A DNA stretch of 64,000 bases from Brienomyrus brachyistius (GCF_023856365.1 NC_064547.1:23620168-23684167); one strand, 5' to 3'. Numbered from the stretch's first letter, positions 1-11,659 are shown. Notes: generated by a model from the letters alone, not told the origin. A program made the numbers and translations.

Positions 1-1620
1 TCGGGGCCCTACTGGAAGCTAGGTGGGCGCAAAATATGTACTGTCTGTACATCCTACTGGGAACTGAGAGTGAGCAAAAACGTGGACTGTCTGGGGGCCT
101 CCGAGGACCAGGTTGAGAGACACTGCAATTTCCCCCAGAAAAGTAGTCTCAGTGAAATACGCATTCCAGAGGTTCCCCAATTATGTATGAGTATAAATAG
201 GACTGAGCAAAGCAGGACAACACAAGGAAAAAAACAGAAATTTAGTTTAACATGCAAGTAACAATTAAATCTTTGAGATAATTACTCAGCAGGAGAGCAC
301 AATACCGTGGCTGGGCTGGGGGGAGACACTCCCATGTGAGGGGGGACTGTGGACATCACTACCTTCTATAATTAGAGCATTTATGTCTGTGTCTTGCCAT
401 TGCTGCCACTCCAATATGCCGAAAGGCTGGCTCTGATTGTACCAGGAAGCAGTATCTCATCCCCCAGTGATGAACATAAAGGAGCTCCCTTTACCAGTTA
501 GAAGCCATGGCCCAATCAGCATCCAGCCAGACACTCCCAGCGGTGTTCAAGGGGGCTCGTCGGTTACCTAAAGCTCGTCAAAACACCAAGCATTCGAAAC
601 ACGTCATTTCTGAAGCATACAGCTCCCTGTACCTGTGCTTCAAATCATGGATGCATCTAACCGGAAACATTATTGATCTGTACCATTACCGAGTGGAAGT
701 GGAAAGAAGCAATGAATGATAAGATTTCAGCAGAGGGCAACAGCAGGAGCAGCAACCTGAACGATAAGGCTCTAAATAAAGCAAAACAAAGCAAATGGGA
801 TTTTTAAAAAGAGATCATTACAAAAACACAGAGCCCATTGCAAAAGTCCATTTATTTTTTTCAAACGTGTCCCTTCCGGGGCTCCATACAAAAAAAGACG
901 AAAAAAAGAAACTAAAAAAATAGAAATGAACAATATCCAAGCCTCAAAGACAATTAATTAAATCTCATTAACATTCTCTTCATAGTCAGCAGCTCACCTC
1001 AGGGCTGAAGCTCCCATGCATTAACAGGCACATATTAATTACAGCTGTCCCAGAGGGTGCATAGCCTCCAACAAATACCCACAGTATTGCTCTGCACAAG
1101 ACACCAAAGTGGTCTCATCATGTGCCACTTCACAATGAGATGTCGAACATTTTACTCCCAACGTCTAACACAAGGCACTATGCTCAGCATGCTTAATATA
1201 AAAAAAAAAGTTAGAAGATCTCAGGAGCTGCTTAACTCTCTTACAAATAGTGAAATATGACCTACCTTTTCAGTCCTGCTCAGTGTGAGAGGAGTTAAAT
1301 GGGACCTTCAGAACATATTCTATTTGTGTTCTTCAGAATGGAAAATCTAAAAGATGTACAAGATCCAATACACGCAAAATGCCTCCTTTGGCACAAGAGG
1401 AAAGCATAACAGCGTATTTTAAGTAGCAAATATATCCGCCAGTAGTCAGTACAATGGCTATATGTTTCATACTCTTTGCAAGTACAGTGTAGTTCACAGC
1501 ATGGCCAGGAACTGGCAGCCTAATACAGTCTATCAGAAGGAGATCAGATAAAGAACGTTTTATATCTGTGATAAAGGTGTCTCGCAGAGATACAGGGCTA
1601 AAGCTGAACCAAAACGAAAG
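1..1620. other. Non-coding stretch, nothing recognised
   Basis: I see no gene or named repeat here. Short open frames on both strands (for example 507-719) lack recognisable domains and good codon context. An A-rich patch lies around 840-930. It may hold old, unrecognisable transposon sequence. Confidence 0.5.
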
Positions 1621-2115
1621 GATACTTACTTCTCATGGTTCGGAAATATCTCTGTCTCCCGATTTCATCAGCGTTCGTCTCAAGGTCACTTCGCTAATCG
1701 CTTGTCCACATGTCAGTGTGAGCATCTGACATTCAGCTGACAGTGTCTCGGCCGCAGCATTATGGAAAAGTCTGAGACAAACAGTGTAGTTTGTTTCTTC
1801 TGGTTTACCTTGTGAGTTATGCTGGAAGATTGCATTACTTGGGCCTTCGTAGGACAGATTCGAGGCAGAGCTTGTTTTTTTGTATTTGAAACATATTTTT
1901 GATGTTTGGGACTCCTCCTGTTCTAACCTTCTTTGCCCAGGCCCCTGCACCTATTTTTATTACAAAAGCATCCACACCCCAAAATACAGTGAGAACGTAT
2001 CACCTGAAACTTCGTGCTGTTCCTCCATCAGTTTACAAAAGGCAAATTTTGGCGCAGCTAGTCACAAGATCGCCACTATCGCTCAGCGATCACGTGTTCC
2101 AGGTGGAGAATCTCT

Positions 2116-2711
2116 TCACTTAAAGTTGCATTTAACTGATCCGATAATGATTGGCCCAGGCAGTCCTGAAGGGCTCTTGGCACAAACCGAGTTAACAGTT
2201 TTAACAACAACCGGTATTATATGTAGAAAGTCAACTGCTGCACTCTCTAATGCTTTCTGGTGAATAAAACATTGGTAATTCACAACAAGGGAAATCTGCG
2301 TCATTTCTACAAAGTGCCATGATGCCCATATTTAACTCCATTCATTGCTATCGCACCATCAGTTGTCATAGACACCATTTCAGTTTTTCTGTCTTCATCT
2401 CTTGTCCTTTTTTGTGAGAACATCACTGATATCTGTGAAAGCCGTGTGATCTGACACAGAGAGCTGAGCTGCCTTGTCCACAAATGAAATCGAATAAAAA
2501 AAAATATATCAGTGACAAATCTAAAAAGCAATTTATGGTTCATTTTCCCAGAGAACAACTCGGTTCTACTTGCTACCGGGACAAAGGATTTTATTTTTTT
2601 TATCGTGGTTTTCCTTTGTGGCTTTAAAACACTACGGACGATGTATGCAGCAGTAACTGTCATGAGTTCTTTAAGAAACTCGGTAGTTTGTTGTTGTGAT
2701 TCTGGAGGCAT
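2116..2711 (-). pseudogene. Decayed hAT-like transposase fragment
   Basis: Two minus-strand frames carry successive pieces of a hAT-superfamily transposase of the type that gave rise to the vertebrate ZBED5/GTF2IRD2/SCAND3-like proteins. The upstream piece (2711-2307) ends in VSMTTDGAIAMNG, which resembles the family block V..TDGAPAM.G around a catalytic aspartate. After a frame break the next piece (2304-2116) has CFIHQKAL and VVVKTVNSVCAKS, which resembles the following block C.IHQ.AL...VV..VN.IR. Both blocks occur in the right order and spacing. The N-terminal zinc finger and the dimerisation end are not recognisable. The copy is frameshifted, so it is dead. Open frames at 1633-1950 on the same strand may be more of it, but I cannot match them. 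The assignment rests on remembered family motifs, not a search. Confidence 0.5.
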
Positions 2712-2719
2712 CTAATGCA

Positions 2720-3040
2720 GCGTGGAGCTCCTATGCAAGCCTTTCCATTACTCTGTGGTGTCTCCTGGGCTTTCAGTGTTTTCAACTCCTCAAACATCCT
2801 TTGCCTGAATGTGCAGCTGGGCACCTACCATTAAAATCTGAAAGCGTCGGGCGGGGCTCCAAATAGCCCTTTGCTTAAGGCTGCTCGCAGGTCACATGTC
2901 AGCTGAACCGCATCACCTCGGATGGCAATAAAGAGTTTCTTCTGTTCCTCCTAAATGGTCCCTGTCCATCTCATAATGATGGCATGTTAACAAAACGTTG
3001 GTAGAACTTCAGAGACACAGACATATATATATATATACAT
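2720..3040. other. Non-coding stretch, nothing recognised
   Basis: No coding frame or repeat is recognised. A short TA run lies near 3024-3037. Confidence 0.5.
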
Positions 3041-3044
3041 ACAC

Positions 3045-3362
3045 ACCGATGAGCTAAAACATTATGACCACCTGTATATGAAGAAAATAACGTTCACTAT
3101 TTCGGAAAAAAAACGGTTAGCGTGAACCTTTAGGATATATTAAATAGTAAGCTAACATTCAGTAATCGTTGCTGACATTTTGAATGCAGAAGAAATGGCC
3201 ATAGATTAAGGTCTGAGGGTCTTTGTCAAGGGCCAAATTCTTATGGCCAGATGTCTGGGCAAGGCTTGTGGAGCGTTCACGGTCAGCCATGGTGAGTACC
3301 TACTGAGGAGAGTGCTCTGCAGAGGGAAAAAGCATGAACTACTGACAGGGTAATGGGCAGCT
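3045..3362 (+). mobile_element. Tc1-like transposon, truncated 5' remnant
   Basis: The segment starts with a Tc1-type end (GATGAGCTAAAACATTATGA at about 3048). About 140 bp later it resumes with sequence resembling the Tc1 transposase N-terminus, where the DNA reads like the family's 'gactttgacaagggccaaat' and 'ggtcagc.atggtgagtacctac' blocks. The reading frame is broken and the DDE domain and right end are absent. The remnant runs into a CA repeat at about 3365. It belongs to the same general family as the copy at 28237-29034 but is much more diverged. Confidence 0.6.
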
Positions 3363-3364
3363 AA

Positions 3365-3431
3365 GACACACACACACACACACACATACACATATATAAA
3401 ATACATATTTATGATTCCCTATGCTATGTAC

Positions 3432-3527
<96 letters not shown>

Positions 3528-3542
3528 GTCTCTCTCTCTCTC

Positions 3543-3574
<32 letters not shown>
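3365..3574. repeat. Compound microsatellite (CA)n, (TCTA)n, (TC)n, (TG)n
   Basis: A CA run (about 3365-3386) is followed by a long TCTA array (about 3433-3527, over 23 units), a short TC run and a TG run (3545-3574). The arrays are directly visible. Confidence 0.97.
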
Positions 3575-3575
<1 letters not shown>

Positions 3576-3589
3576 CATTGATCACTTAC

Positions 3590-5440
3590 TTTTCTGACAT
3601 GACTGAAGTTTTAGATTTTCCAGGAAAGGGATCCCCTCTTATCTGTTGTCACTGACCCTGACAGCTTTGAGATAAAAGAAAAGTACGAGTGGTTGAAATA
3701 TCATCTCATTATATTTGTAAAAAATATTAACAAAGATATAAAAATATTTTTTTGCAAATTATAACAATAATATGCATGAAAATAATATTTATAATCTACA
3801 TTATAACATTGTTATTATGAAGAAACCGCTGTGCAATGTTATGGTACCACCACTAGATGGCAGGTTCGTTACAATACGAGAGGACTACAAAAACAGCAGA
3901 TGCCACAGAAGACTGGAAAATTTGCTTTCTGTACAATAATGATATATATGGTATCAATTTTATGTACTCAGATTTAAGGCATTGCTAAATGGGAAGAGCT
4001 CAGAGATAATTTAAGTGATTTTTTTTTTATTATTTGTCACATACACAATCTTATTCAGTAAAACATCCGGTGAGATGTTATTGCCTAGTGGCAGAACAGG
4101 GGACGAGGTATGCAAGGGACATAAGAATAAAGAGACATAATATTAGTCATTAAATAATGAACATAACAATCATAAATATCCATAGTGTACATTTCGCAGG
4201 AATTTATAGCTATGTCTCTCATTACAGAATTGATCGTTTCGGCCGGGAGAGCCATAATGTAGTTTTATAATGTAGCCTTATTATTCCCAAAAAGCTGAGC
4301 GGATGCAGGAGAGCTGGAGCTAAACAGGCCACCAACTGAAGATTTGCCAAAAGTGAGAGTGACAGATACGCAATTTCAATAAACAATGCTACGAGCGTGC
4401 TGGATGCTCTCAGGATTGTCTTTGAAAAGGACCAGTACTAATTATCTCAGTAGTGAGATGGGCTCTTTGGGAAGACAAATACACCTGCTTTTCCATTAAA
4501 CCCACAAAGAGCTGATTCAAGCAACTGCTAAAGCCACTCTGAAAAATAGCCTGTTGGTTATTTTCTTTTTACTATTTTTATGTTAGTTTTTTTTATTATT
4601 ATATTTCAAATTGTACAAACAGTACTGAGATCAAAGACATAAAATTAGTGAGATCAAAATGGTCTGTAAAGAACAGCATAGAAAAAGAGCAAAATCAAGG
4701 GAACAAAACAAACTACCCGACTGTGTACAACCGTGTATAACACAGGGAATCACAGGCAGGGTATTTAGTGCATTGTTCTGGAAAATTAACAACCAGTTGG
4801 TATAGACAAATATTTTAAAAGATTAAAACATGCATGTCCTTCATTTAAAGTTGTTAGGTGAAGACAAATTTAATAGCTTGTTAAAAAAGCTTTTGGCTCA
4901 TATAACATAATCATTTTGCAAAAAAAAAAAAAAAACGTTTTTTATTTGACAGTGAGCATTTTCCAGGGTGAATCACTGGGGAAAACTGGTAGATAATTAA
5001 GAATAATTCCCTGTATATCCTAGAAAAAAAACATCCCACATAAAACCGTAGATTACAATTTCCTAAAATTCAAAGATGAGATTTTTGAGTGACATTTCTT
5101 AGAAATGGTTTCTGAAAGTAAAGACATTATTGGATATAAGAAATATATCTCTTCAGAGTTTGAGAAGAGTGTCACTTTATTGCTACTTAGAGAGACATCT
5201 CAAAATGAGATTTTGCTATAACTGCATAAGATCGCAACTGCTTCCTCATATTATCTCAATGGCCATGTATCTTGGTCTAAAATTACAGCTCTGAGGTAGA
5301 GACATCCACCAGTGAAAATATGACCTGGCCAGATGAGTGGAGAAATACAGTACAATAGATATCTAAAATGTTTGTCCTCCTAGTCAGTGTGGAATGCACA
5401 CAGTTACCACAATGCCACACTACATCAAGCTTATGTATTA
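3590..5440. other. AT-rich non-coding stretch
   Basis: There is no coding evidence. The stretch around 4020-4200 looks like a dispersed fish repeat (TTATTTGTCACATACACAAT), but I cannot name it. A poly-A tract lies at about 4920-4935. The remainder is unassigned. Confidence 0.45.
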
Positions 5441-5460
5441 TTATACAACCAGAAGTGGAG

Positions 5461-5580
5461 AGTTCAGATTTAGAAAGTTAAAATTTACGCCAAGATTTTG
5501 TTTCAACCAACCAGTTGAGTACTCTTTCACTGTACACTTTATACTCATCTGGTTGGTTGAAACAAAATCTTGGTCCTCTG
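5461..5580. mobile_element. Hairpin MITE, copy 1
   Basis: A perfect 25-nt inverted repeat (5490-5514 and 5549-5573) surrounds a 34-nt loop, so the element folds into a hairpin. The arms contain AAGATTTTGTTTCAACCAAC. A second member of the family lies at 45408-45544 and has longer outer arms. There is no coding capacity. This is probably a non-autonomous DNA transposon whose autonomous partner is unknown. Confidence 0.75.
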
Positions 5581-5581
5581 T

Positions 5582-5945
5582 ATACAGCCCTAGTCAAAAG
5601 TTTTGACACCCCTTTCTTCATTTGTTTTCAAATGGCTGATGACTCACAGCCCACCCCAGGCTCTGCAAGAGCTATTTACAGTGAAGCAGAGTGACAGAGT
5701 ATGGCAGCACATAACCTGGCCTCCACAATCACCTGACCTCAAACCAATAAGCACGGCTTTTGTATTTGCTGGGCCAGAGAGTGAAGGAAAAGCGGCCAAT
5801 CAGCGGTCAGCATCTGTAAGAACTCCTTCAGGACTGGTGGAGAAATTTCCCACCTCACGAAGCTAGTTGTCAGAATGCAGGGATGTCATCAAGGTTGGCC
5901 GCTTTTAAGAATATCACATATCACTACGTAATTCCGTAAACATTA
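5582..5945 (+). pseudogene. Tc1-like transposase remnant, C-terminal part
   Basis: The left end (GTCAAAAGTTTTGACACC) resembles a Tc1-type terminal repeat. The plus frame then contains ITWPPQSPDLKPI, which matches the strongly conserved Tc1/mariner block WPPQSPDLNPIE just before the third acidic residue of the DDE triad. The frame is open from 5603 to 5866 but is joined to the terminal sequence by a large internal deletion. The glutamate is lost, because the sequence continues as STAF rather than IEHLW. No clear right end was found. It directly abuts the hairpin MITE. Confidence 0.6.
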
Positions 5946-6126
5946 TTTTGTAGTTTTGACATTGACAGTGTTTGGTGCTGTATATACGATCAGTTTTGAA
6001 GCATTTTATACTGTCAGTCATTCCCAAGGCAGCAAACCAATAACTGTTGCACTGATAATGTATGCAGTGAATAAAATCACTGTATTGTGACTATTTTCAT
6101 TGCATGTGATTTGAAAAAGAATTGTG

Positions 6127-6463
6127 TGTGTGGAGTTTGCATGTTTTCACAATGTTTCATGAGTTTCCTCCAGGCACTTCTTGCAGTCCAAAAACAAATG
6201 ATTAGGTGAATCAGTGTCACTAAATTTCCCATGGAATGTGGTCTTGTACTCCGGTTTCCCCCCACAGTCCAAAAACATGCTGAGGCTAATTGGACTTGCG
6301 AAATTGCCTGTAGGAGTGCATGTGTGAGTGAATGGTGCGTGAGTGTGCCCTGCGATGGGCTGGCCCCCCATCCTGGGTTGTTCCCTGCCTCATGCCCATA
6401 GGCTCCGGACCCCCCGCGACCCAGTAGGATAAGCGGTTTGGAAAATGGATGGATGGATGTGGC
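6127..6463 (+). repeat. tRNA-derived SINE, 5'-truncated copy
   Basis: This copy matches the body and tail of the window's main SINE family: the 'AGTTTGCATGTT' block, the 'CCCCACAGTCCAAAAACA' block, 'GTGCCCTGCGATGGGCTGG', 'GGATAAGCGGTTTGGAAAATGG' and a (GGAT)n tail. The tRNA-like head is missing. Around 6185-6275 the 'cagtccaaaaaca' block occurs twice, which suggests an internal duplication. The antisense open frames here are artefacts. Confidence 0.85.
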
Positions 6464-6559
6464 CTTGTGCCCTGTGATGAACTGACATCCTATTCTGGGC
6501 CGCCTGCCTTGTGCACTTTGCCTAAACTGAAAAAAACACATGTGACATTTATAAGGTAT

Positions 6560-8120
6560 ATTTCTATATCACTAAAAACTTTACATTACCATCTAGCTAC
6601 AAGTACTTTTGTGAACTTGGGTCTGGTCATAAAAGTTTATTGTACCTACTCATTTTTATATAAAAAGATTGATCCATGTAACTGCTGTAAACCCACACAA
6701 ATACACATAAACAGCTTATATAAGGTCTTGTGTTCATTATACAATTTCTGTCCTCCTCCAGATGTATTGAGGTTCGGGGCTTTGGTCAGTTGTGTTTTCT
6801 TTGGGTTTTGGGCATTGTTAGTGCAGCGCATTTTTGCTTGGTGTTTGTTATTTCCAAATGCTTTGTTGATATACAAAACAGGTCCTAAAACAAGCAAAGC
6901 ATTAAATGAATAATGCTCTGTTTGGTTATCCCGGTTGGGGTCATGTGATTTCTGTGCTATATGATTCATACAATTGTCGAGCATGGAATGATGGATGAAA
7001 CATGAAATGAAATGTCACAGAGCTCGTGGGATGAAAGTGTCTCCATCCATGTTAGCCTTTTTCATTGCCGTTGACCCTAGAGGATAGCTAGTTTTGGAGG
7101 AACGTGGTCAGTAGCAAAGGGTCAGGATACAGTAGAAATCTGCCAAAGCTTGCTTTCCTCTCTGATTTGAGCGCACGGGCCCTGCATGCTAGGCTGTCAG
7201 TGTCAGCTTCTGGCTGCCCAGAGAAACTACTTACTTTTCAGTAGCAAATCCAGAGGGTAATGCTTCAGTCCTTCTGCAAGAGGCAGAGACAGAGCAGCAG
7301 TGAGGAAGGAGCCAGGACTCTGTGGTCGGGGTGGCCGCAGCTGGCCGAGGGTGCTGGAGCTCGACAGCCTTCCACTCTTATGTGTGAGAAACTGGGGGAT
7401 GAATAATGAGAGGAGAGTGGCTGTGTGGGTCAGGACTTGGGGTTTTCATGGCCGTGGATGTTCAGACATCAGCAAGCCATCGGCGTGTGTCGGACTCCCA
7501 GTGGGGAAACTCATGTGCCTGATTGAAAGGGAGTCGGTGCTGTCTCGCTCTGTGTTACTTTAAATTAAAATGTCTGTTTCAATGCTAATTCTTTTATGGG
7601 AAAATAAGCTTAATTTAAACTTATTCAGTGATTCTTTGAGAACCTTGAGAACATTTTTTTTTCCCGTTTGGATTATCTGGTCGTATAACCCTTAAAAATA
7701 ATGAACAACTTAGGTTTTTCACAGAAAAGACTTCTGTGTTAATTACAAAATTTGATAATCTGTTTCAGGGCTGTGACATTGATTTGCCTGTTTATTTATG
7801 TATACAATGTATTGGTCTGTCCTTGGAATCTTTAATTTTTTTCCAGTGTTCTTTGATAGTGTCAATAAACAGGACTGGCTTTAGTGGACTGCCCTAGTCA
7901 TAAAGAACAAAGTGAATTCCCATCTGGCAAATGGAAATCTTCCCCGCGTCCTGTTTCTAGTAGCTGTCCTTGCGCCGCACCGACTTTATCAGTCAGTGAT
8001 TAATGTGTTAAGTGAAATTTCTCTCATCCCGATGACAATGTTTGATAAATGCTTCGTAAACAGCAAATCACAGTTCCTAATGCATCATTGTAACTCTAGA
8101 TTATGAGGTGTGAGCAAGAT
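6560..8120. other. Non-coding stretch, nothing recognised
   Basis: Several open frames of 60-154 codons exist on both strands (for example 6449-6913 plus and 7300-7563 plus). None shows a domain, and many use non-ATG starts. No named repeat was recognised. Confidence 0.45.
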
Positions 8121-8129
8121 TATTAACTG

Positions 8130-8620
8130 CAATTAAGCACTGTCACAATTAATTCGCCATATTGGGTTTGCCTGGCTCATTCCCAAGGTGCTCTGATGTT
8201 CAGAGGCCCTCAGTGAAGCAACGCTTACAATATATATCCTTTCAACCATTACCAGTAATGGGACCTGTTTGCCACTTTTATGATGGGAAATTTACAGATG
8301 TCTTTTAATGGCCAGCCATAGGGTCGCCTGAGCAACCATTAATGAACTGGCTGTCACTCCTCAAAGTCATGCCTCATTTGTGAGTGTCAAGTGTCTCTTT
8401 ATGTTTGGGCCCAGATCTTTATTTTTAGCTCCGTTGAAATGTTGCTGATGTCTTCTTGGGTGATATAAAACTCCCTCTCTGTCTGCCTGTGCCATTATCA
8501 GACTGATGGTCAATTGAGATGATCAATTTGCATAATGGAGCATTAAATTGGGCCTATCACACCCACTTGGAGCAGGCAGCCCCAGTGGAACACCGAGACT
8601 GACAATTTGCCTCCCAGTTG
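8130..8620. promoter_or_regulatory. Candidate conserved non-coding element
   Basis: The segment is free of recognisable repeats and of long open frames. It has balanced composition and carries several transcription-factor-like words: CAATTTGCATAATG near 8526 (contains the POU octamer ATTTGCAT), CATTAATG near 8336 and CATTAAATTG near 8541. This texture is typical of developmental enhancers in gene deserts. It is an inference from composition only, since conservation cannot be tested here. Confidence 0.25.
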
Positions 8621-9249
8621 TGGCACCATAGAAGAGCAATATGAAAGCACCCACCCCCCACCATTTTCAATTCACTCTATTTGATGGTATTAAGCACAAA
8701 GATATAGGTTCAGGATTTAGGAGACATATTGCTACAAAGACGGTATGATAGTAATCTCACGGATCTCTGCCTTATGTAGTAGCCTAATTTAGAAAATCTA
8801 GGCAGCATTAGGATGTAAGCGACGTCTGATCGTAACCCTCGTTATACATCACTCTCACCGTGTTTTATTTTTCCCTCAGCCAGGCTTGAATTATATTCCA
8901 TAACAACGGTGGAGCTTTCCATGCCCTGGGATTTCAGTGAGGATAAATGTTAATATTCTTCTTTGTTCTGTGTTATGCCTGTGCACTGCGATGCCCAGCA
9001 ATTATGAGAAATGGCTGCATTAGACCAGTTAGAGCCTCAAGTAGAAGAGATTCTTTATTATGCGATTTGCACAACCACGTTTCATTCATATAATCGCAAA
9101 ATATAATATGGGATTCCATAGCGATGCCGCTTTCAGATTTAACGTGACATTTAGGACACCCATTAGATAAACTGGCTTGATACTGGTATACATACAGGAT
9201 AATTGCAGGCTTTCTTTAGTGATACTGTCAAGCAGGGCATGGATATGGG

Positions 9250-9422
9250 ATCTGTGTGTGACTGTGATTGAAAAGCCGCCGGTTCAAGTCCGCAGAGTGA
9301 TTTCACTGTTGGGCTCTTGAGCAAGGTTCTTAACCCCCAACTACTCTGGGGGCCAGTCAGACCCCGCTTTCTCAAAAATGTGTCACTTTGCGTAAGAAGC
9401 ATCTGCTAAATGAATGAAATAA
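9250..9422 (+). repeat. tRNA-derived SINE with LINE-type tail
   Basis: The left part holds a B-box-like word (GGTTCAAGTCC, about 9282-9292), as in a tRNA-derived polymerase III promoter. The middle reads 'GAGCAAGGTTCTTAACCCCCAA', a block common in fish SINEs. The 3' end 'CATCTGCTAAATGAATGAAA' resembles the tail shared with fish L2 LINEs. It is a different family from the (GGAT)n SINE. Spurious minus-strand frame 9163-9402 overlaps it. Confidence 0.75.
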
Positions 9423-9424
9423 AT

Positions 9425-10580
9425 GAAATGATACAGCTGATTGTCTTGTGAGAGTTTGCTGGGCTCTTATTGTTCTGAATTGTGTCATACACATTACTGT
9501 GGATGTCAGCTTCTGGGTGGCAAATCAGGAATAATATGAGCAATATAACAGTGTATTTATATGTTAGTTTGTTTTTAATCTCATAGACATGCATATTCAT
9601 ATTCATATAATGTTAATGGATAGCACATACAGTTTATTAAAATTATTTTCTGTGCACAATCATTTTACCTGTCAATATGTATTTATAATGATTGTATTTA
9701 CTAGTATAGCTGTGCTTGTAATATTAACGTATTCTGTACAGAAAATAATTAGGTACTACACTGCTTAATGGGAAAATGAGGAAATAAATTAATCAGCATG
9801 AAGCCTGACTTTCATCAGTTGAAATGTGACAAAAGTGCACTTTGTTATAATATATTATGTATTTAGTAATCTTAAATTAATTATATTCGGCATTCACTTT
9901 GATCATCATTGTTCGTGACTTAACGAGCATGCCCTTCCTAATGACCTGTGTAAAGACAGCTCTTAAGATCTCACCGAGAAAATGGTGTAACGAAGCATCT
10001 GGGAGCCTGTGACTGACAGCCCTTAAATAAAACCATCACAGGCCTTTACCGGTAACGTTAGGGGACCACAGTTTGCAAGGGAAACATTTCTGCTGGCAGG
10101 TCAGGCGTGACCGGATGTAACCTCAGAGAAGACACACATCGCACTTGCTCAGTGATGCGGGCAAACGGAGGAATGATCCATTACCCAGTGCATCATGGGA
10201 CACGGGCTGGATGTCTCCTCATTGTTTAACTAGCCTGGCGTATTATTTATGCAGTACACTGAAAAGATGCGCATTTAATAGCACTTCCTATCTGAGGAGG
10301 TATATCTATAACTCTGAAAATTAATCACAGTTTACAATATCGCATAAAACAAACATCTCGGTTCGTATTGTTTCGATTTTATATACATGTGCTACTGGGT
10401 TTGCTTATATACACAGCAGCCTCTTGGCATTTAGTGTAAGACAGGAAATGAGAAAAAAAAATGTATCACAAGAAATGCAGTCATTGGAAGAGGATCATAA
10501 TATGAATGGTCATTGTACAGTGGAATATTAGTGTTGATGGTATGTAATCTACAGTCCGGATTTAGGTTTAGTGTAGTATG
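9425..10580. other. Non-coding stretch, nothing recognised
   Basis: AT-rich sequence without coding frames or recognised repeats. Confidence 0.45.
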
Positions 10581-10589
10581 GGTTTTGGA

Positions 10590-11190
10590 CAGTAGGGTGG
10601 GTGAGTGGTGTTAATGATGCCTCATACCTCCAAGGTTAGGGGTTCGACCCCACCTCCACTTGGCGTGGGCAAGCTTGCATGCTCACCCTGTGCTGTCTGA
10701 GATTCTTCTGGGTCATTTTGTTTCCTCCTGCAGTTCAAAGACATGAAGTGAAGCTAATCGGTGAACCTATATTGCCCATGAAGTATAACTGTGTGTGTGG
10801 GTTAGCTTTCTTTACGTTGTGGGGCCCAAATGTTCCCCACAATGTAATGAAAACCAATTTTTTGACGTGTGGGGACCGTTTTTCAGGTTCCCACAAAGAT
10901 CCGCGAATGCAATCAAAAAAGTAAGAATGCCAAAAGTCTCATATTTTCTTTGGTTACTTATGGTTAAGGTTAGGGCTGGGTAGGGGTTAAGGGCATTAGG
11001 ATTAGGGTTTTTCCCATAGAAATGAATGGGAGGTTCTCATTTAAACAGGTGCACCAACATGTTTGTGTGTGCATGTGCCCAGTGATGAACTGGCATCACG
11101 GTGTAACCTAACGTCGCGTCCTGTACTGCCTGGGAAAGACACTGTAACCCTGATAACCAGTTATTCCAGCTGTAAATGGCTGGACCTGCC
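10590..11190 (+). repeat. Diverged SINE copy split by a MITE
   Basis: The left half (10590-10800) has a tRNA-like head with the B-box word GGTTCGACCC (about 10640) and the SINE body ('TCCTCCTGCAGTTCAAAGACAT'-like). The right half (about 11060-11190) resumes with 'GTGTGCATGTGCCCAGTGATGAACTGGCA' like the family body and tail. Between them lies an unrelated MITE. The copy is old: many positions differ from the young copies at 11273 and 29244. Confidence 0.6.
10801..11060 (+). mobile_element. GGGGACC-type MITE, copy 1, nested in SINE
   Basis: The segment starts with 'TTGTGGGG.CCAAATGT.CCCCACAA' and contains 'GCAATCAAAAAA', 'TACTTATGGTTAAGGTTAGG' and 'CCCATAGAAAT'. The same blocks in the same order occur in reverse complement at 34760-35048. 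There is no coding capacity. Open frames 10679-10924 and 10795-10983 cross it by chance. It is flanked by TG-rich sequence on both sides. Confidence 0.75.
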
Positions 11191-11272
11191 TGACACAGGC
11201 AGCCCACCTAGTTGACTTAAGGTAGCATGTATCCGAACAAACAGTATTTTTTCCAGCATTAAAAGGAAATGC

Positions 11273-11633
11273 CTGCCATCCATCCATCCATCCATCCATC
11301 CATCCATCCATTCATCCATCCATCCATCCAAACCGCTTATTTGTATTTGGATGGCAGGGTTGCGGGGAGTTCGGAGCCTATCCCAGAAGCTATGGGCACG
11401 AGGCAGGGAACAACTGCGGATGAAAGGGCAGCCCATCACAGGGCACATTCACACTCCTATGGGCAATTTAGTAACTCCAATTAGCCGGAGGGAAACCGGA
11501 GTACCTGGAGGAAACCCCACGACGACATGGGGAGAACATGCAAACTCCACACATGTGACGCAGGCGGAGATTGGAACCCACGTCCCAGAGGTGTGAGGCA
11601 ACAGTGCTAACCACTGCACTACCATGCCGCGCC
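11273..11633 (-). repeat. tRNA-derived SINE, full-length, with 16-bp TSD
   Basis: On the minus strand the order is tRNA-like head (A-box region 'GTGCAGTGGTTAGC', B-box region near 11573), body, 'GATGGGCTGCCC' block and a (GGAT)n tail at 11276-11331. A perfect 16-bp direct repeat CATTAAAAGGAAATGC flanks it (11257-11272 and 11634-11649), which proves insertion by target-primed retrotransposition. The open frames on both strands here, such as the Met-Asp-Gly-Trp repeats, are artefacts of the tail. Confidence 0.93.
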
Positions 11634-11659
11634 CATTAAAAGGAAATGCATAAATAATA

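Noticed and set aside
6077..6541. 154-codon minus frame
   Set aside because: Lies across a SINE copy. Its sequence recurs in other SINE copies in matching frames.
11269..11448. Frames with repeated Met-Asp-Gly-Trp or Ile-His-Pro-Ser units
   Set aside because: Translation of the (GGAT)n SINE tail.
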